A stretch of 64,000 bases of DNA, from NCBI GenBank assembly GCA_010094045.1, contig ML986731.1:50034-114033 (forward strand). The letters are read 5' to 3'. Below, in pieces: positions 48,704 through 62,700 of the stretch. This DNA is from Lojkania enalia (Eukaryota > Ascomycota > Dothideomycetes > Pleosporales). The position numbers and the translations under genes are program-made. How positions within the stretch are numbered: the stretch's first letter is position 1; the number at the start of each line of letters is the position of its first letter. The notes under the pieces are model-generated. The model saw only the letters and a list, made by a program, of their open reading frames with translations. It was not told where the DNA came from and made no database searches.

Positions 48704-51700
48704 CCTATCTAATATAAGGCGATAAATTAGGCCTAATTTATAATAGATTAGGTATAGTACGATAGTACTATATCTAAAATAGGTTGTTAAAAGGGAGCGA
48801 TTTATCTAACTATTACCCCTCTAATTTATTTATAACTAATACTCTAACCGTAATACTTTGTATATAAAAACTATTTAGTAAAGTCTATTTATTCTACTTA
48901 TAATATTATATTATCGTACCTATATTAGTATAGAGCTATAATAAAGCTAGAAGGATATAATTCTACTAGAATATATAGACGCTTAAACTAAGGGCGCAAT
49001 ATTATATCTATAGTAGAAAGACCTGTATATAAGTAAGTAGAATAGTACTATTACTAGAGGATATTAAAAACTATCTCTACTATCTATTTAAGTACTATAT
49101 TCTAATATATAAAGAATATATAACTACTATATTAAATATTAATATATATTTACAGTACTATTATAGTATAATAATAGAGTAGAGAAGGGTAATTATTAAG
49201 TATACTTGTTAGTAGCTAATTAGACTAGTAAAGGATATCTAGCTACCTATACTATTTAAACAACTAATACTAGAATTAGAAAAGCTACTAAATAGGTTCT
49301 AGTATAAGTAATCTAGGTGCTATATTACTACTAATATTAATATACTACATATATATCTAAAGAAGAAGTATAAGTAGATATAGATAGATAATAAAAGTAG
49401 GCTCTATTAAAAGGTTAAGGTATAGATATTCTTTTAGACTAATAGGCTATAATAATATTTTATTATTAATATAGATAGCTATAATTATAAACTAGCTATT
49501 CTCTATATAGAAGCTAATATTATATATAATTAGTTAGCTAGGTTTAAACTTATAAAGTAGAGAGAAGAAGAGAAAATATAAGTTATAGATATGGAAGTAG
49601 TAAAAACTAATAAGACTAGGTAGTTTAAATAGATAGAGTAGCTAGAGTATCTAGTAAAGTAGAATCGAGTATATCTTATATATTAAATCTAGCTGCCTAA
49701 CTAAGGTAAGGCAAAATTTTAGTAGGCGGTAAAGCTAGTCGAGCTATTAGTTAAGTAGAATATTAGAGGGTTATTATTATTTATATAAGAGATAAGATAG
49801 TAGTTTAAAAGTGCTTAGTAATATAAGATAGATAGGCGTCTGCTTGCTTAACTATAGAACCCTAAGAGTTAAATAGTATATACTAGCTATATTATTAAAT
49901 TCGTCTACTACTTTCTCTATATTATTACTAACGAAGAAATTTAGGCTATATAGTTTAGCTATAGTAGTAATAGTAATAATAGTAATAATAATAGTATAGT
50001 ATTAGATAATAGCGCGAGTTCTAGGTCTAGTAGAGTTAAAAGTAGTATTAATAGTAATAATAATAGTAATAGCAGCTTCTATTATAAGTATTATAAGAAG
50101 AAAGAAATAAATTAGATAAAAGATATATATAAGCTATTCTATTAGTAAAATAAATAGAAAGAACTAGTAATAGTACTATAGATTATATTAGATAGGGATA
50201 GTAAAAACGCTTAGCTTAAGATACTACTAGATATACTTATATTATTTATTTTTTAATTAATAGACGATTAGCTATTTAATAGTAAACTTATCTATTTTCT
50301 TACTATATTAGAGATTAATACTAAAATAGACCGCTTATATATAGTAAAAAACTACTTATATATACTAGCTAGTATAGTATACTATATACGCGTATTAGAT
50401 ATAGAGAAGCTACTTCTAGTAGTAGAGCACGATAAGTAGATAGACAAGAACTAGAAGTATTTTCTACTTATACAGTAGAAGTTTCTAGCTAATAAATCGT
50501 TTAGTCTAATAAGTAAGATAATTAGCTTACTAGCGTATAAAAAGTTTATTATACTAATAGCTAATAATTTAGATAATACTTACTAGTTAAAGAATAAGAA
50601 GACGTTCTATCTTAATAGCCGGCCGATCTATATTAGCTAGTTCTATAAGATAGTATAGGATATAGTAGCTAAAGTAGAGGAGATATTCTAATAGAAGCTG
50701 TATTAGATAGTTAAAGCTGAGGACTAATTTACTATCTAGCTAGAGTAGTTTATTAACAATATTATATTTATATAATAGAGTATATTTTTTATCTATTATT
50801 ATAATAATTAGCCTAATAATAAGCTTAAGTAGATACTTACTTAGGCTAGGTAAATAGAAGCTAGTTAGTAACTCTAGTTAAGAGATAGCTTATAGAGTAA
50901 GTAGTAGATAAAGTAGTACTTATAGTAGGTAGATTACTTTTTAAAACTACTAATAGTTAGTATATATATAACTTTAGAGTAGTCTAGATAAGGATTAGAA
51001 ATTATAATAATATAATATTATAATAGGGTACTATAGAACTATAATATCTTTATAGTAGATAGGTAGATTATAATAGTAGTCTACTATTACAAATTGCAAT
51101 CCTAGTAGAATAAGCTAAAGGTAGTACTATACTTTCTACTACCGCGGCTAGAGTAGGTAATAGTAGTATATTTAGCTTATATACAGCTATTTTAAGAGTA
51201 TTTAAATATTAAGGTACTTAGTAGCAGCTTTAATAACTATATATAGGTAGATTAATATAGGTTATAGAAGATAGATTAACTAACGCGTATATTTAAGCGC
51301 GAGACTAGTAAATAGGTAAATATTAAGCTATATATACTAGACTACTAATATATAGCTATTAGTATTAGTAGAAAAGTAGTTAGAGAGTTGTTTAGCAAAG
51401 GATATTAGAATAAAATAGAAGAAGTTAAAGAAGCTAAAGTAGATAAAGAGGGAGAGAATATATTAGAGTTATAGAGTATATAGATAACGTAGATAGGGAT
51501 TAGGAACTATAATATACTAATTAATATTATTAAGCATCTTAGCGTATATTTAATTAAAGCGTTTTAGCCGCTTAGTATACTATAGTATTACTTCTTAAAG
51601 CTCGACGGGGGTAAAGAGATACTAGAGGTAAGGTAGATAGATAGTTAAGGCTAGACTAGGGTAAGGAAGTAGTAGTAGTATAATAATAATAGTAAAGGGC

Positions 51701-52229
51701 TTATAGTATAAGAAAAAGAAGTATAGGCTTAAAGTAGAAGAGAGAAAGGGCTTTAAAAGGTAATATAGCAGGTGTTTAGGTAAGAAAAGGTTAGCTTCTA
51801 CTTAGCTAAGTAAAAGTAAGTAATATATACGGTACTAGGCGGGTAGATACTACTTATTATAGTACTTTTAACTAGTAGAGGGAAAAGTTTACTATTTACC
51901 ATACCAGCTTACTTAAATTAATATAAGATAATAGTAGTAGTAGTACTATATTAGGCGCTTATTAAGAACTTAGTTAAATAGATTTAAGAGAGTAGGATTA
52001 ACTATATAAAGTAGAAGTATAGTAAGAGTAATCTAGTAGTAATAGTAGTAGTTAGTATAGATGTAGCAGGCGATATAATAAGTAATAGAAATTTTATTAG
52101 CTATATAAAGATATTTAATAATAAGGGGCTGCTGCAGTAGATTATAGTAGATAAGTATTATCTTATCTTTATATTAAATAACTAGCGGCTGAAGCTAGTA
52201 AAGTTAAAGAATTTACAGCTACTATTATA
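48704..52229 (+). pseudogene. TLH unit 3: 3,526-bp truncated relic
   Basis: Same left end as unit 1, then N-terminal region, Ser/Asn-rich linker (about 49955-50085), DUF3505-like region (about 50210-51600) and helicase motifs I and II (about 51850 and 52145). It stops just after motif II at TTATACCTA, where unit 1 continues with GTAGTACTA. The entire C-terminal helicase lobe is missing. Length is identical to unit 7. Confidence 0.82.
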
Positions 52230-53749
52230 CCTATCTAATATAAGGCGACAAATCGGGCCCGATTTATAATAGATTAGGTATAGTACTATAGCGCTATGCC
52301 TAAAATAGGTTGTTAAAAGGGGGCGATTTATCTAACTATTACCCCCCTAATTTATTTATAACTAGTACTCTAACCGTAATACTTTATATATAAAAACTAT
52401 TTAGTAGAGTCTATTTATTCTACTTATAATATTATATTATTACACCCGTACTAGTATAGGGCTATAATAAGGCTGGAAGGATATAGTTCTATTAAGATAT
52501 ATAGATACTTAAACTAAGAGCGTAATACTATATCTATAGTAGGAAGACCCGTATATAAGTAAGTAGAACAGCGCTATTACTAGAAGATATTAAGAACTAT
52601 CTCTACTATCTACCTAAGTACTATATTCTAATATATAAGGAATATACAACTGCTATATTAAATATTAATATACATCTATAGTACTATTATAGTATAATAA
52701 TAGAGTAGAGGAGGGTAATCGTCGAGTATACTTATTAGTAGCTAATTAGACTAGTAAAGAATATCTAGCTGCCCGTACTATTTAGGCAACTAATACTAGA
52801 ATTAGGAAAGCTGCTAAATAGGTTCTAGTATAAGCAATCTAAATACTATATTACTACTAATATTAACGCGCTATATATACATCTAAAGAAGAAATATAAG
52901 TAAGTATAAATAGGTAATAAAAGTAGGCTCTATTAGAAGATTAAGGTATAGATATTCTTTCGGGCTAGTAGATTATAGTAATATTTTATTATTAATATAG
53001 GTAGCTATAATTATAAACTAGCTATTCTTTATATAGAGACTAATATTATATATAATTAGTTAGCTAGGTTTAAACTTATAAAATAGAGGGAAGAAGAGAA
53101 GGTATAAGTTATAGATGCAGAGGCAGTAAAGACTGATAAAACTAGATAGTTTAAGCGGACGGGGTAGCTAGAGTATTTAGTAAAGTAGAATCGAGTATAT
53201 CTTATATATTAGATTTAGCTACCTAACTAAAGTAAGATAAAACTTTAGTAGGTAGTAAAGCTAGTTAAACTATTAGTTAAGTAGAATATTAGAGGGTTAT
53301 TATCGCTCGCGTAAGAGATAAGATAGTAACTTAAAAGTACTTAGTAATATAAGGTAGATAGATATCTACTTACTTAACTATAGAACTCTAAAAGTTTGGT
53401 AGTATATACTAGCTATATTATTAAGTTTATCTACTACTTTCTCTATATTATTACTAATAAAGAAGTTTAGGCTATATAGTTTAACTATAGTAGTAACAGT
53501 AATAACAGTAATAATAATAGTATAGTATTAGATAATAGCGCGAGTTCTAGGTCTAGTAAAACTAAAAGTAGTACTAATAGTAATAATAATAGTAATAGTA
53601 GCCCCTATTATAAATACTATAGAAAGAAAAAAATAGATTAGATAGAAGACGTGTATAAGCTATTCTGTTAGTAAAATAAATAGAAGGAACTAATAATAGT
53701 ACTATAGGTTATATTAGATAGAGATAGTAAAGACGCTTAATTTAGAGTA
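52230..53749 (+). pseudogene. TLH unit 4, cut by the assembly gap
   Basis: Left end, N-terminal region and Ser/Asn linker of a TLH unit, running into the run of Ns. As far as I compared it, it is identical to 53936-55455, unlike any other pair of units, and is probably the same genomic copy assembled twice. Confidence 0.75.
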
Positions 53750-53759
53750 NNNNNNNNNN
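53750..53759. other. Assembly gap (10 N)
   Basis: Ten Ns. The sequence after the gap (53760-55455) repeats 52054-53749, 1,696 bp, without a difference in the stretches compared. That is what overlapping but unmerged contig ends look like. Confidence 0.95.
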
Positions 53760-53935
53760 AGTATAGATGTAGCAGGCGATATAATAAGTAATAGAAATTT
53801 TATTAGCTATATAAAGATATTTAATAATAAGGGGCTGCTGCAGTAGATTATAGTAGATAAGTATTATCTTATCTTTATATTAAATAACTAGCGGCTGAAG
53901 CTAGTAAAGTTAAAGAATTTACAGCTACTATTATA
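53760..53935 (+). pseudogene. End of a TLH unit right of the gap (helicase motif II region)
   Basis: Same as 52054-52229, the last part of unit 3, including the VDEYYLIFT-type motif II. Probably the duplicated contig end rather than a separate unit. Confidence 0.7.
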
Positions 53936-56931
53936 CCTATCTAATATAAGGCGACAAATCGGGCCCGATTTATAATAGATTAGGTATAGTACTATAGCGC
54001 TATGCCTAAAATAGGTTGTTAAAAGGGGGCGATTTATCTAACTATTACCCCCCTAATTTATTTATAACTAGTACTCTAACCGTAATACTTTATATATAAA
54101 AACTATTTAGTAGAGTCTATTTATTCTACTTATAATATTATATTATTACACCCGTACTAGTATAGGGCTATAATAAGGCTGGAAGGATATAGTTCTATTA
54201 AGATATATAGATACTTAAACTAAGAGCGTAATACTATATCTATAGTAGGAAGACCCGTATATAAGTAAGTAGAACAGCGCTATTACTAGAAGATATTAAG
54301 AACTATCTCTACTATCTACCTAAGTACTATATTCTAATATATAAGGAATATACAACTGCTATATTAAATATTAATATACATCTATAGTACTATTATAGTA
54401 TAATAATAGAGTAGAGGAGGGTAATCGTCGAGTATACTTATTAGTAGCTAATTAGACTAGTAAAGAATATCTAGCTGCCCGTACTATTTAGGCAACTAAT
54501 ACTAGAATTAGGAAAGCTGCTAAATAGGTTCTAGTATAAGCAATCTAAATACTATATTACTACTAATATTAACGCGCTATATATACATCTAAAGAAGAAA
54601 TATAAGTAAGTATAAATAGGTAATAAAAGTAGGCTCTATTAGAAGATTAAGGTATAGATATTCTTTCGGGCTAGTAGATTATAGTAATATTTTATTATTA
54701 ATATAGGTAGCTATAATTATAAACTAGCTATTCTTTATATAGAGACTAATATTATATATAATTAGTTAGCTAGGTTTAAACTTATAAAATAGAGGGAAGA
54801 AGAGAAGGTATAAGTTATAGATGCAGAGGCAGTAAAGACTGATAAAACTAGATAGTTTAAGCGGACGGGGTAGCTAGAGTATTTAGTAAAGTAGAATCGA
54901 GTATATCTTATATATTAGATTTAGCTACCTAACTAAAGTAAGATAAAACTTTAGTAGGTAGTAAAGCTAGTTAAACTATTAGTTAAGTAGAATATTAGAG
55001 GGTTATTATCGCTCGCGTAAGAGATAAGATAGTAACTTAAAAGTACTTAGTAATATAAGGTAGATAGATATCTACTTACTTAACTATAGAACTCTAAAAG
55101 TTTGGTAGTATATACTAGCTATATTATTAAGTTTATCTACTACTTTCTCTATATTATTACTAATAAAGAAGTTTAGGCTATATAGTTTAACTATAGTAGT
55201 AACAGTAATAACAGTAATAATAATAGTATAGTATTAGATAATAGCGCGAGTTCTAGGTCTAGTAAAACTAAAAGTAGTACTAATAGTAATAATAATAGTA
55301 ATAGTAGCCCCTATTATAAATACTATAGAAAGAAAAAAATAGATTAGATAGAAGACGTGTATAAGCTATTCTGTTAGTAAAATAAATAGAAGGAACTAAT
55401 AATAGTACTATAGGTTATATTAGATAGAGATAGTAAAGACGCTTAATTTAGAGTACTACTAGATATACTTATATTATTTATTTTTTAATTAATAGATAAT
55501 CGGCTATTTAGTAGTAGACTTATCTATTTTCTCGCTATACTAGGGATTAATACTAAAATAGACCGCTTATATATAGTAAAGAACTACTTATATATACTAG
55601 CTAGTATAATATACTACGTATATATACTAGGTGTAAAGAAGCTACTTCTAGTAGTAAAGCGCGACGAGTAGATAGACGAGGACTAGAAGTATTTTCTACT
55701 TATATAGTAGAAGTTTCTAGCTAATAAGTTATTTAGTCTAATAAACAAGATAATTAGCTTACTAGTATATAGGAAGTTTATTATACTAACAGCTGGTAAT
55801 TTAGGTAACGCTTACTAGTTAAAGAATAAGAAGATATTCTATCTTAACAGCCGGCTAATCTATATTAGCTAGTTCTATAAGATAGCATAGGATATAGTAG
55901 CTAAAATAGAAGAGATACTCTAGCAGGAGCTATATTAGACGGCTAGAACCGAAGACTAGTTTACTATCCAGCTAAAGCAGCTTATTAATAATATTATATT
56001 TATATAGTAAGGTATATCTTTTATCTATTATTATAATAATTAGCTTAATAATAGACTTAAGTAGATACTTACTTAGGCTAGGTAGATAGAAGCTAGTTAG
56101 CAGCTCTAGTTAAGAGACGGCTTATAAAGTAAGTAGTAGATAAAGTAGTATTTATAGTAGGTAGATTACTTTTTAGAACTGCTGATAGTTAGTATATATA
56201 TAACTTTAGGGCAGTCTAGATAAGAGTTAGAGATTATAATAATATAGTATTATAATAGAGTACTATAAAACTATAATATCTTTATAGTAGATAAGTAGAT
56301 TATAATAGTAGTCTACTATTATAAATCGCAATCCTAGTAGGATAAGCTAAAAATAGTACCGTACTTTCTACTATTATAACTAGAGTAGATAATAGCAGTA
56401 TATTTAGCTTATATACAGCCGTTTTAGAAGTATTTAAATATTAAGGTATTTAGCAGTAGTTTTAGCAACTATATATAAGCGGATTAATATAGACTATAAA
56501 AGATAGACTAACTAACGCGCGTACTTAAGCGCGAGACTAGTAAATAGGTAGATATTAAGCTATATATACTAGACTACTAATATACAGCTATTAGTATTAG
56601 TAGAAAAGTAGTTAGAGAGTTATTTAGCAAAGGATATTAGGACAAGATAGGGGAAGTTAAAGAAGCTAAAGTAGATAAGAAGGAAGAGAATATACTAGAG
56701 CTATAAAGCGCGTAGATAATATAGATAGGAATTAGAAACTATAGTATACTAATTAATATTATTAAGCATTTTAGTATATACTTAATTAAAGCGTTTTAAC
56801 TATTTAGTATACTATAGTATTACTTTTTAGGGTTTAACGGGGGTAAAGAGATACTAGAGGTAAGATAGATAGGTAGTTAAGGCTGAACTAGGGTAAGAAA
56901 GTAGCAGTAGCGTAACAACGATAGTAAAGAG
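53936..56931 (+). pseudogene. TLH unit 5: 2,996-bp truncated relic
   Basis: Left end through the DUF3505-like region, ending at AAGAGCCTA. Unit 1 reads GAAGAACCTATATTATAAG at the matching place (near 33575). The helicase motifs are absent. Its first 1.5 kb equals unit 4. Confidence 0.8.
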
Positions 56932-59328
56932 CCTATCTAATATAAGATAATAAATTAGGCCTAATTTGTAATAGATTAGGTATAGTACTATAATACTATA
57001 CTTAAAATAGGTTGTTAAAAGGGGGTAATTCGTCTAACTATTACCCCCCCAATTTATTTATAACTAGTACTTTAACTCTAATACTTTGTATATAAAAACT
57101 ATTTAGTAGAGTCTATTTATTCTACTTATAACGCTGTATTATTATACCTATACTAGTATAGAACTATAATAAAACTAGAAGGATATAGTTCTACTAGAAT
57201 ATATAGACGCTTAAACCGAGGGCGTAATACTATATCTATAGTAGAAAGACCCGCATATAAGTAAGTAGAATAGTACTATTACTAGAGGATATTAAGAACT
57301 ATCTCTACTATCTACCTGAGTACTATATTCTAATATATAAGAAATACGTAACTGCTATATTAAATATTAATATATATCTATAGTACTATTATAGTATAAT
57401 AATAGAATAGAGGAGGGTAATTATTAAGTATACTTATTAGTAGCTAATTAGACTAGTAAAGAATATTTAGCTATCTGCACCGTTCGGGCAACTAATATTA
57501 GAATTAGAAAAGCTATTAAATAGGTTCTAGTATAAGTAATCTAGATACTATATTACTACTAATATTAATACGCTATATATATATCTAAAGAAGAAGTATA
57601 AGTAGGTATAGATAAGTAATAAAAGTAGACTCTATTAGAAGATTAAAGTATAGATATTCTTTCGGGCTGGCGGGCTGCAGTAATATTTTATTATTAATAT
57701 AAGTAGCTATAACTATAAGCTAGCTATTCTTTATATAGAGGCCAATATTATATATAATTAGTTAGCTAGGTTTAAGCTTATAAAGTAGAGGGAAGAAAAG
57801 AAGATATAGGTTATAGATACGGAGGCAGCGAAAACTGATAAGACTAGGTAGTTTAAGTAGATAGAGTAGCTAGAGTATCTAATAAAACGGAATTAAGTAT
57901 ATCTTATATATTAGATCTGGCTGTTTAACTAAAGTAAAGTAAAACTTTAGTAAACGGTAAAGCTAGTTAAACTATTAGTTAAGTAGAATATTAGAGGGTT
58001 ATTATTACTTATATAAGAAATAAGATAGTAGTTTAAGAGCGCTTAGTAATATAAAGTAGATAGACGTCTACTTACTTAACTATAGAACCCTAAGAGTTAA
58101 GTAGTATACGCTAGCTATATTATTAAGTTTATCTACTACTTTCTCTATATTATTACTAACGAAAAAGTTTAGGCTATATAGTTTAACTATAGTAGTAATA
58201 GTAATAATAGTAATAATAATAGTATAGTATTAGATAAAAGCGTAAGTTCTAGGTCTAGTAAAGCTAGAAGTAGTACTAATAGTAATAATAATAGTAATAG
58301 CAGCCCCTATTATAAATACTATAAGAAGAAAGAAGTAGATTAGATAGAAGACGCGCGCGAGCTATTCTATTAGTAAAATAAGTAGAAGGAACTAATAATA
58401 GTACTATAAGTTATATTAGATAGGGATAGTAAGAATACTTAGTTTAAGGTACTACTAGATATACTTATATTATTTATTTTTCAATTAACAGGCGATTAGC
58501 TATTTAATAATAGGCTTATCTATTTTCTTATTATACTAGGAATCGACGCTAAAATAGACTACTTATATATAGTAAAGAACTACTTATATATACTAGCTAG
58601 TATAATATACTATGTGCGTATGCTAGGTGTAGAGAAACTACTTCTAGTAGTAGAGTATAATAAGTAGACGGATGAGGACCGGGAGTATTTTCTACTTATA
58701 TAGTAGAAGTTTCTAGCTAATAGATCGTTTAGTCTAATAAGTAAAATAATTAGCTTACTAGCGTATAGAAAGTTTATTATACTAATAGCTAGTAATTTAG
58801 ATAATACTTACTAGTTAAAGGATAAGAAGACGTTCTATTTTAACAGCCGGCTAATCTATATTAGCTAGTTCTACAAGATAGCGTAGAATATAATAGCTAA
58901 GGTAGAGAAGATACTCTAGTAGGAGCTATATTAGACAACTAGAGCCGAGGACTAGTTTACTATCCAGCTAAAACAGCTTATTAATAATATTATATTTATA
59001 TAGTAAGGTATATCTTTTATCTATTATTATAATAATCGGTTTAATAATAAGTTTAAGTAGATACTTACTTAGGTTAGATAGATAGAAGCTAATTAGCAAC
59101 TCTAGTTAAGAGATGGCTTATAGAGTAAGTAGTAGGTAAAGTAGTACTTATAGCAGGTAGATTACTTCTTAGAACTACTAATAGTTAATATATATATAAC
59201 TTTAGGGCAGTTTAAGCGAGGGTTAGAGATTATAATAATATAGTATTATAATAGAGTACTATAAAACTATAATATCTTTATAGTAGATAAGTAGATTATA
59301 ATAGTAGTCTACTATTATAAATCGCAAT
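56932..59328 (+). pseudogene. TLH unit 6: 2,397-bp truncated relic
   Basis: Left end, N-terminal region, Ser/Asn linker and part of the DUF3505-like region. It ends at GCAATCCTA; unit 5 reads GCAATCCTAGTAGGATAAG at the same place (near 56325). The next unit begins at once. Confidence 0.8.
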
Positions 59329-59763
59329 CCTATCTAATATAAGGTAATAAATTAGGCCCGATTCGTAACAGATTAGGTATAGTACTATAGCACTATATCT
59401 AAAATAGGTTGTTAAAAGAGGGCGATTCGTCTAACTGTTACCCCCCCAATTTATTTACAACTAGTACTCTAACCCTATCTAATATAAGACGACGAATCAG
59501 GCCCGATTCGTAATAGATTAGGTATAGTACTATAGCGTTATACCTAAAATAGGTTGTTAAAAGGGAGCGATTCGTCTAATTGTTACCCCCCCGATTTATT
59601 TACAACTAGCACTCTAACCCTATCTAATATAAGGCGATAAATTGGGCCCGATTCGTAACAGATTAGGTATAGTACTATAGTACTATACCTAAAATAGGTT
59701 GTTAAAAGGGGGTGATTCGTCTAACTGTTACCCCCCTAATTTATTTACAACTAGTACTCTAAC
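59329..59763 (+). repeat. Three 145-bp TLH left-end mini-units
   Basis: Starts at 59329, 59474 and 59619, each exactly 145 bp and made only of the TLH left end. Each stops at CTAACCCTA, where longer units read CTAACCCTAATACTTTAT, and runs into the next TCTAATATAAGG. They hold no coding sequence. Confidence 0.88.
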
Positions 59764-62700
59764 CCTATTTAATATAAGGCGACGAATCGGGCCCGATTTA
59801 TAATAGATTAGGTATAGTACTATAGCACTATACCTAAAATAGGTTGTTAAAAGGGGGCGATTCGTCTAACTGTTACCCCCCCGATTTATTTACAACTAGT
59901 ATTCTAACCCTAATACTTTATATACAAAAACTATTTAGTAGAGTCTATTTATTCTACTTATAATACTGTATTATCACACCCGTACTAGTATAGGGCTATA
60001 ATAAGGCTAGAAGGATACAGTTCTACTAGAATATATAGACGCTTAAACTAAGGGTGTAACACTATATCTATAGTAGAAAAACCCGCATATAAGTAAATAG
60101 AACAGCGCTATTACTAGAGGATATTAAGAACTATCTCTACTATCTACCCGAGCACTGCGTTCTAATATATAAGAAATATATAACTACTATATTAAATATT
60201 AATATACATCTACAGTACTATTATAGTATAATAATAGAGTAGAGGAGGGTAATTGTCGAGTATACTTGTTAATAGCTAATTAGACTAGTAAAGGACGTCC
60301 AGCTGCCTGTACTATTCGGGCAACTAATACTAGAATTAGGAAAGCTGCTAAATAGGTTCTGGTATAAGCAATCTAGATACTATATTACTACTAATATTAA
60401 CGCGCTACGTATATATCTAAAGAAGAAGTATAAGTAGGTATAGATAGGCGATAAAAGTAGGCTCTATTAGAAGGTTAAGGTATAGATATTCTTTTAGGCT
60501 AGCGGGCTGCAGTAATATTTTATTATTAATATAAGTAGCCGTAACTATAAGCTAACTATTCTCTACGCGGAGGCTAATATTATATATAATTAGTTAGCTA
60601 GGTTTAAACTTACAAAGTAGAGAAAAGAAGAAAAGGTATAGGTTATAGATGCGGAGGCAGCGAAGACCGATAAGACTGGGTGGTTTAAGCGGATGGGGTA
60701 GCTAGAGTATCTAGCGAAGCGGAATTAAGTATATCTTATATATTAGATCTAGCTGCCTAACTAAGACGAGGTAAAACTTTAGCAGGCGGTAAAGCTAGTT
60801 AAGCTATTAGTTAAGCAGAGTATTAGAGGGTTATTATTACTTATATAAGAGATAAGATAGTAGTTTAGAAGTACTTAATAATATAAAATAGATAGGCGTC
60901 CACTCGCTCGACTATAGAACCCTAAAAGTTAGACGGTATACGCTAGCTATATTATTAAGTTTATCTGCTACTTTCTCTATATTATTGCTAACGAAGAAGC
61001 TTAGGCTGTATAGTTTAGCTATAGTAGTAATAGTAATAACAGTAATAATAATAGTATAGTATTAGATAATAGCGCGAGTTCTAGGTCTGGTAGAGCTAGA
61101 AGTAGTACTAATAGCAATAATAATAGTAATAGCGGCCCCTATTATAGGTACTATAAGAAGAAAGAGGTAGATTAGATAGAAGACGCGTATAAGCTATTCT
61201 GTTAGTAAAGCAAGTAGAAGGAACTAGCGATAGTACTATAAGTTATATTAGATAGGGATAGTAAAGACGCTTAGTTTAAAGTACTACTAGATATACTTAT
61301 ATTATTTATTTTTCAATCGATAGGCGATTAGCTGTTTAGTAGTAGGCTTATCTATTTTCTTGCTATACTAGGGATTAATACTAAAATAGACTACTTACGC
61401 ACGGCGAAAAACTACTTATATATACTAGCTAGTATAGTATACTGCGTGCGCGTGCTAGGTGTAGAGAAGCTACTTCTAGTAGTAGAGCGCGACGAGTAGA
61501 CGGACGAGAACTAGAAGCATTTTCTACTTATATAGCAGAAGTTTCTAGCTAATAGATTATTCAGTCTAATAAGCGAGATAATTAGCTTACTAGCGTATAG
61601 GAAGTTTATTACACTAACGGCTGGTAATTTAGGTAACGCTTACTAGTTAAAAGATAAGAAGACGTTCTATCTTAATAGCTAGCTAATCTATATTAGCCAG
61701 TTCTATAAGATAGCGCAGGATATAGTAGCTAAAGTAAAGGAGATACTTTAATAGGAGCTGTGTTAGATAGCTAGAGCTAAGGACCGGTTCGCTATCCAGC
61801 TAGAGTAGCTTATTAATAATATTACGTTTATGTAGTAGGGTGTATCTTTTATCTATTATTATAATAATCGGCTTAATAATAAGCTTAAGTAGATACTTAT
61901 TCGGGCTAAGTAGATAGAAGCTAGTTAGCAACTCTAGTTAAGAGACGGCTTATAGAGTAAGTAGTAGATAAAGTAGTATTTATAGCAGGTAGATTACTTT
62001 TTAGAACTACTAATAGTTAGTATATATATAAATTTAGAGCAGCCCGGGCGAGGGTTAAAGATTATAATAATACGGTATTATAATAGAGTACTATAAGACT
62101 ATAATATCTTTATAGTAGACAGGTAGATTATAATAGTAGTCTACTATTACAAATTGCAATCCTAGTAGAATAAGCTGAAGGTAGTACCGCGCTTTCTACC
62201 GCCGCGGCTAGAGTAGATAATAGTAGTATATTTAGCTTATATATAGCCGTTTTAGGAGTATCTAAATATTAAGATGCTCGGTAGTAGCTTTAGCAACTAT
62301 ATATAGGCGGATTAATATAGGTTATAAAAGACGGACCGACTAACGCGCGTGCTTAAGCGTAAGACTAGTAAATAGGTAGATGTTAAGCTATATATACTAG
62401 ACTACTAACACGCAGCTGTTAGTATTAGTAGAGAAGTAGTTAGAGAGTCGTTTAGTAAAGGATATTAGGACGAGATAGGGGAAGTCGAAGAAGCTAAAGT
62501 AGATAAAGAGGAAGAAAATATACTAGAGCTATAGAGCGCGCAGACAACATAGATAAGGATTAAAAACTATAGTATACCGATTAATATTATTAAGTATCTT
62601 AGCGTATACTTAATTAAGGCGTTCCAGCCGCTTAGTATACTATAGTATTATTTCTTAGGGCTCGACGGGGGTAAAGAGATACTAGAGGTAAGGTGGATAG

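Noticed and set aside
52230..55455. TLH units 4 and 5 as two real tandem copies
   Set aside because: Their shared part appears identical and straddles an N gap, unlike all other unit pairs; an assembly overlap is the simpler reading.
59329..59763. CRISPR-like array or rDNA spacer repeats
   Set aside because: The 145-bp units are direct, have no unique spacers, and match the left end of TLH units.
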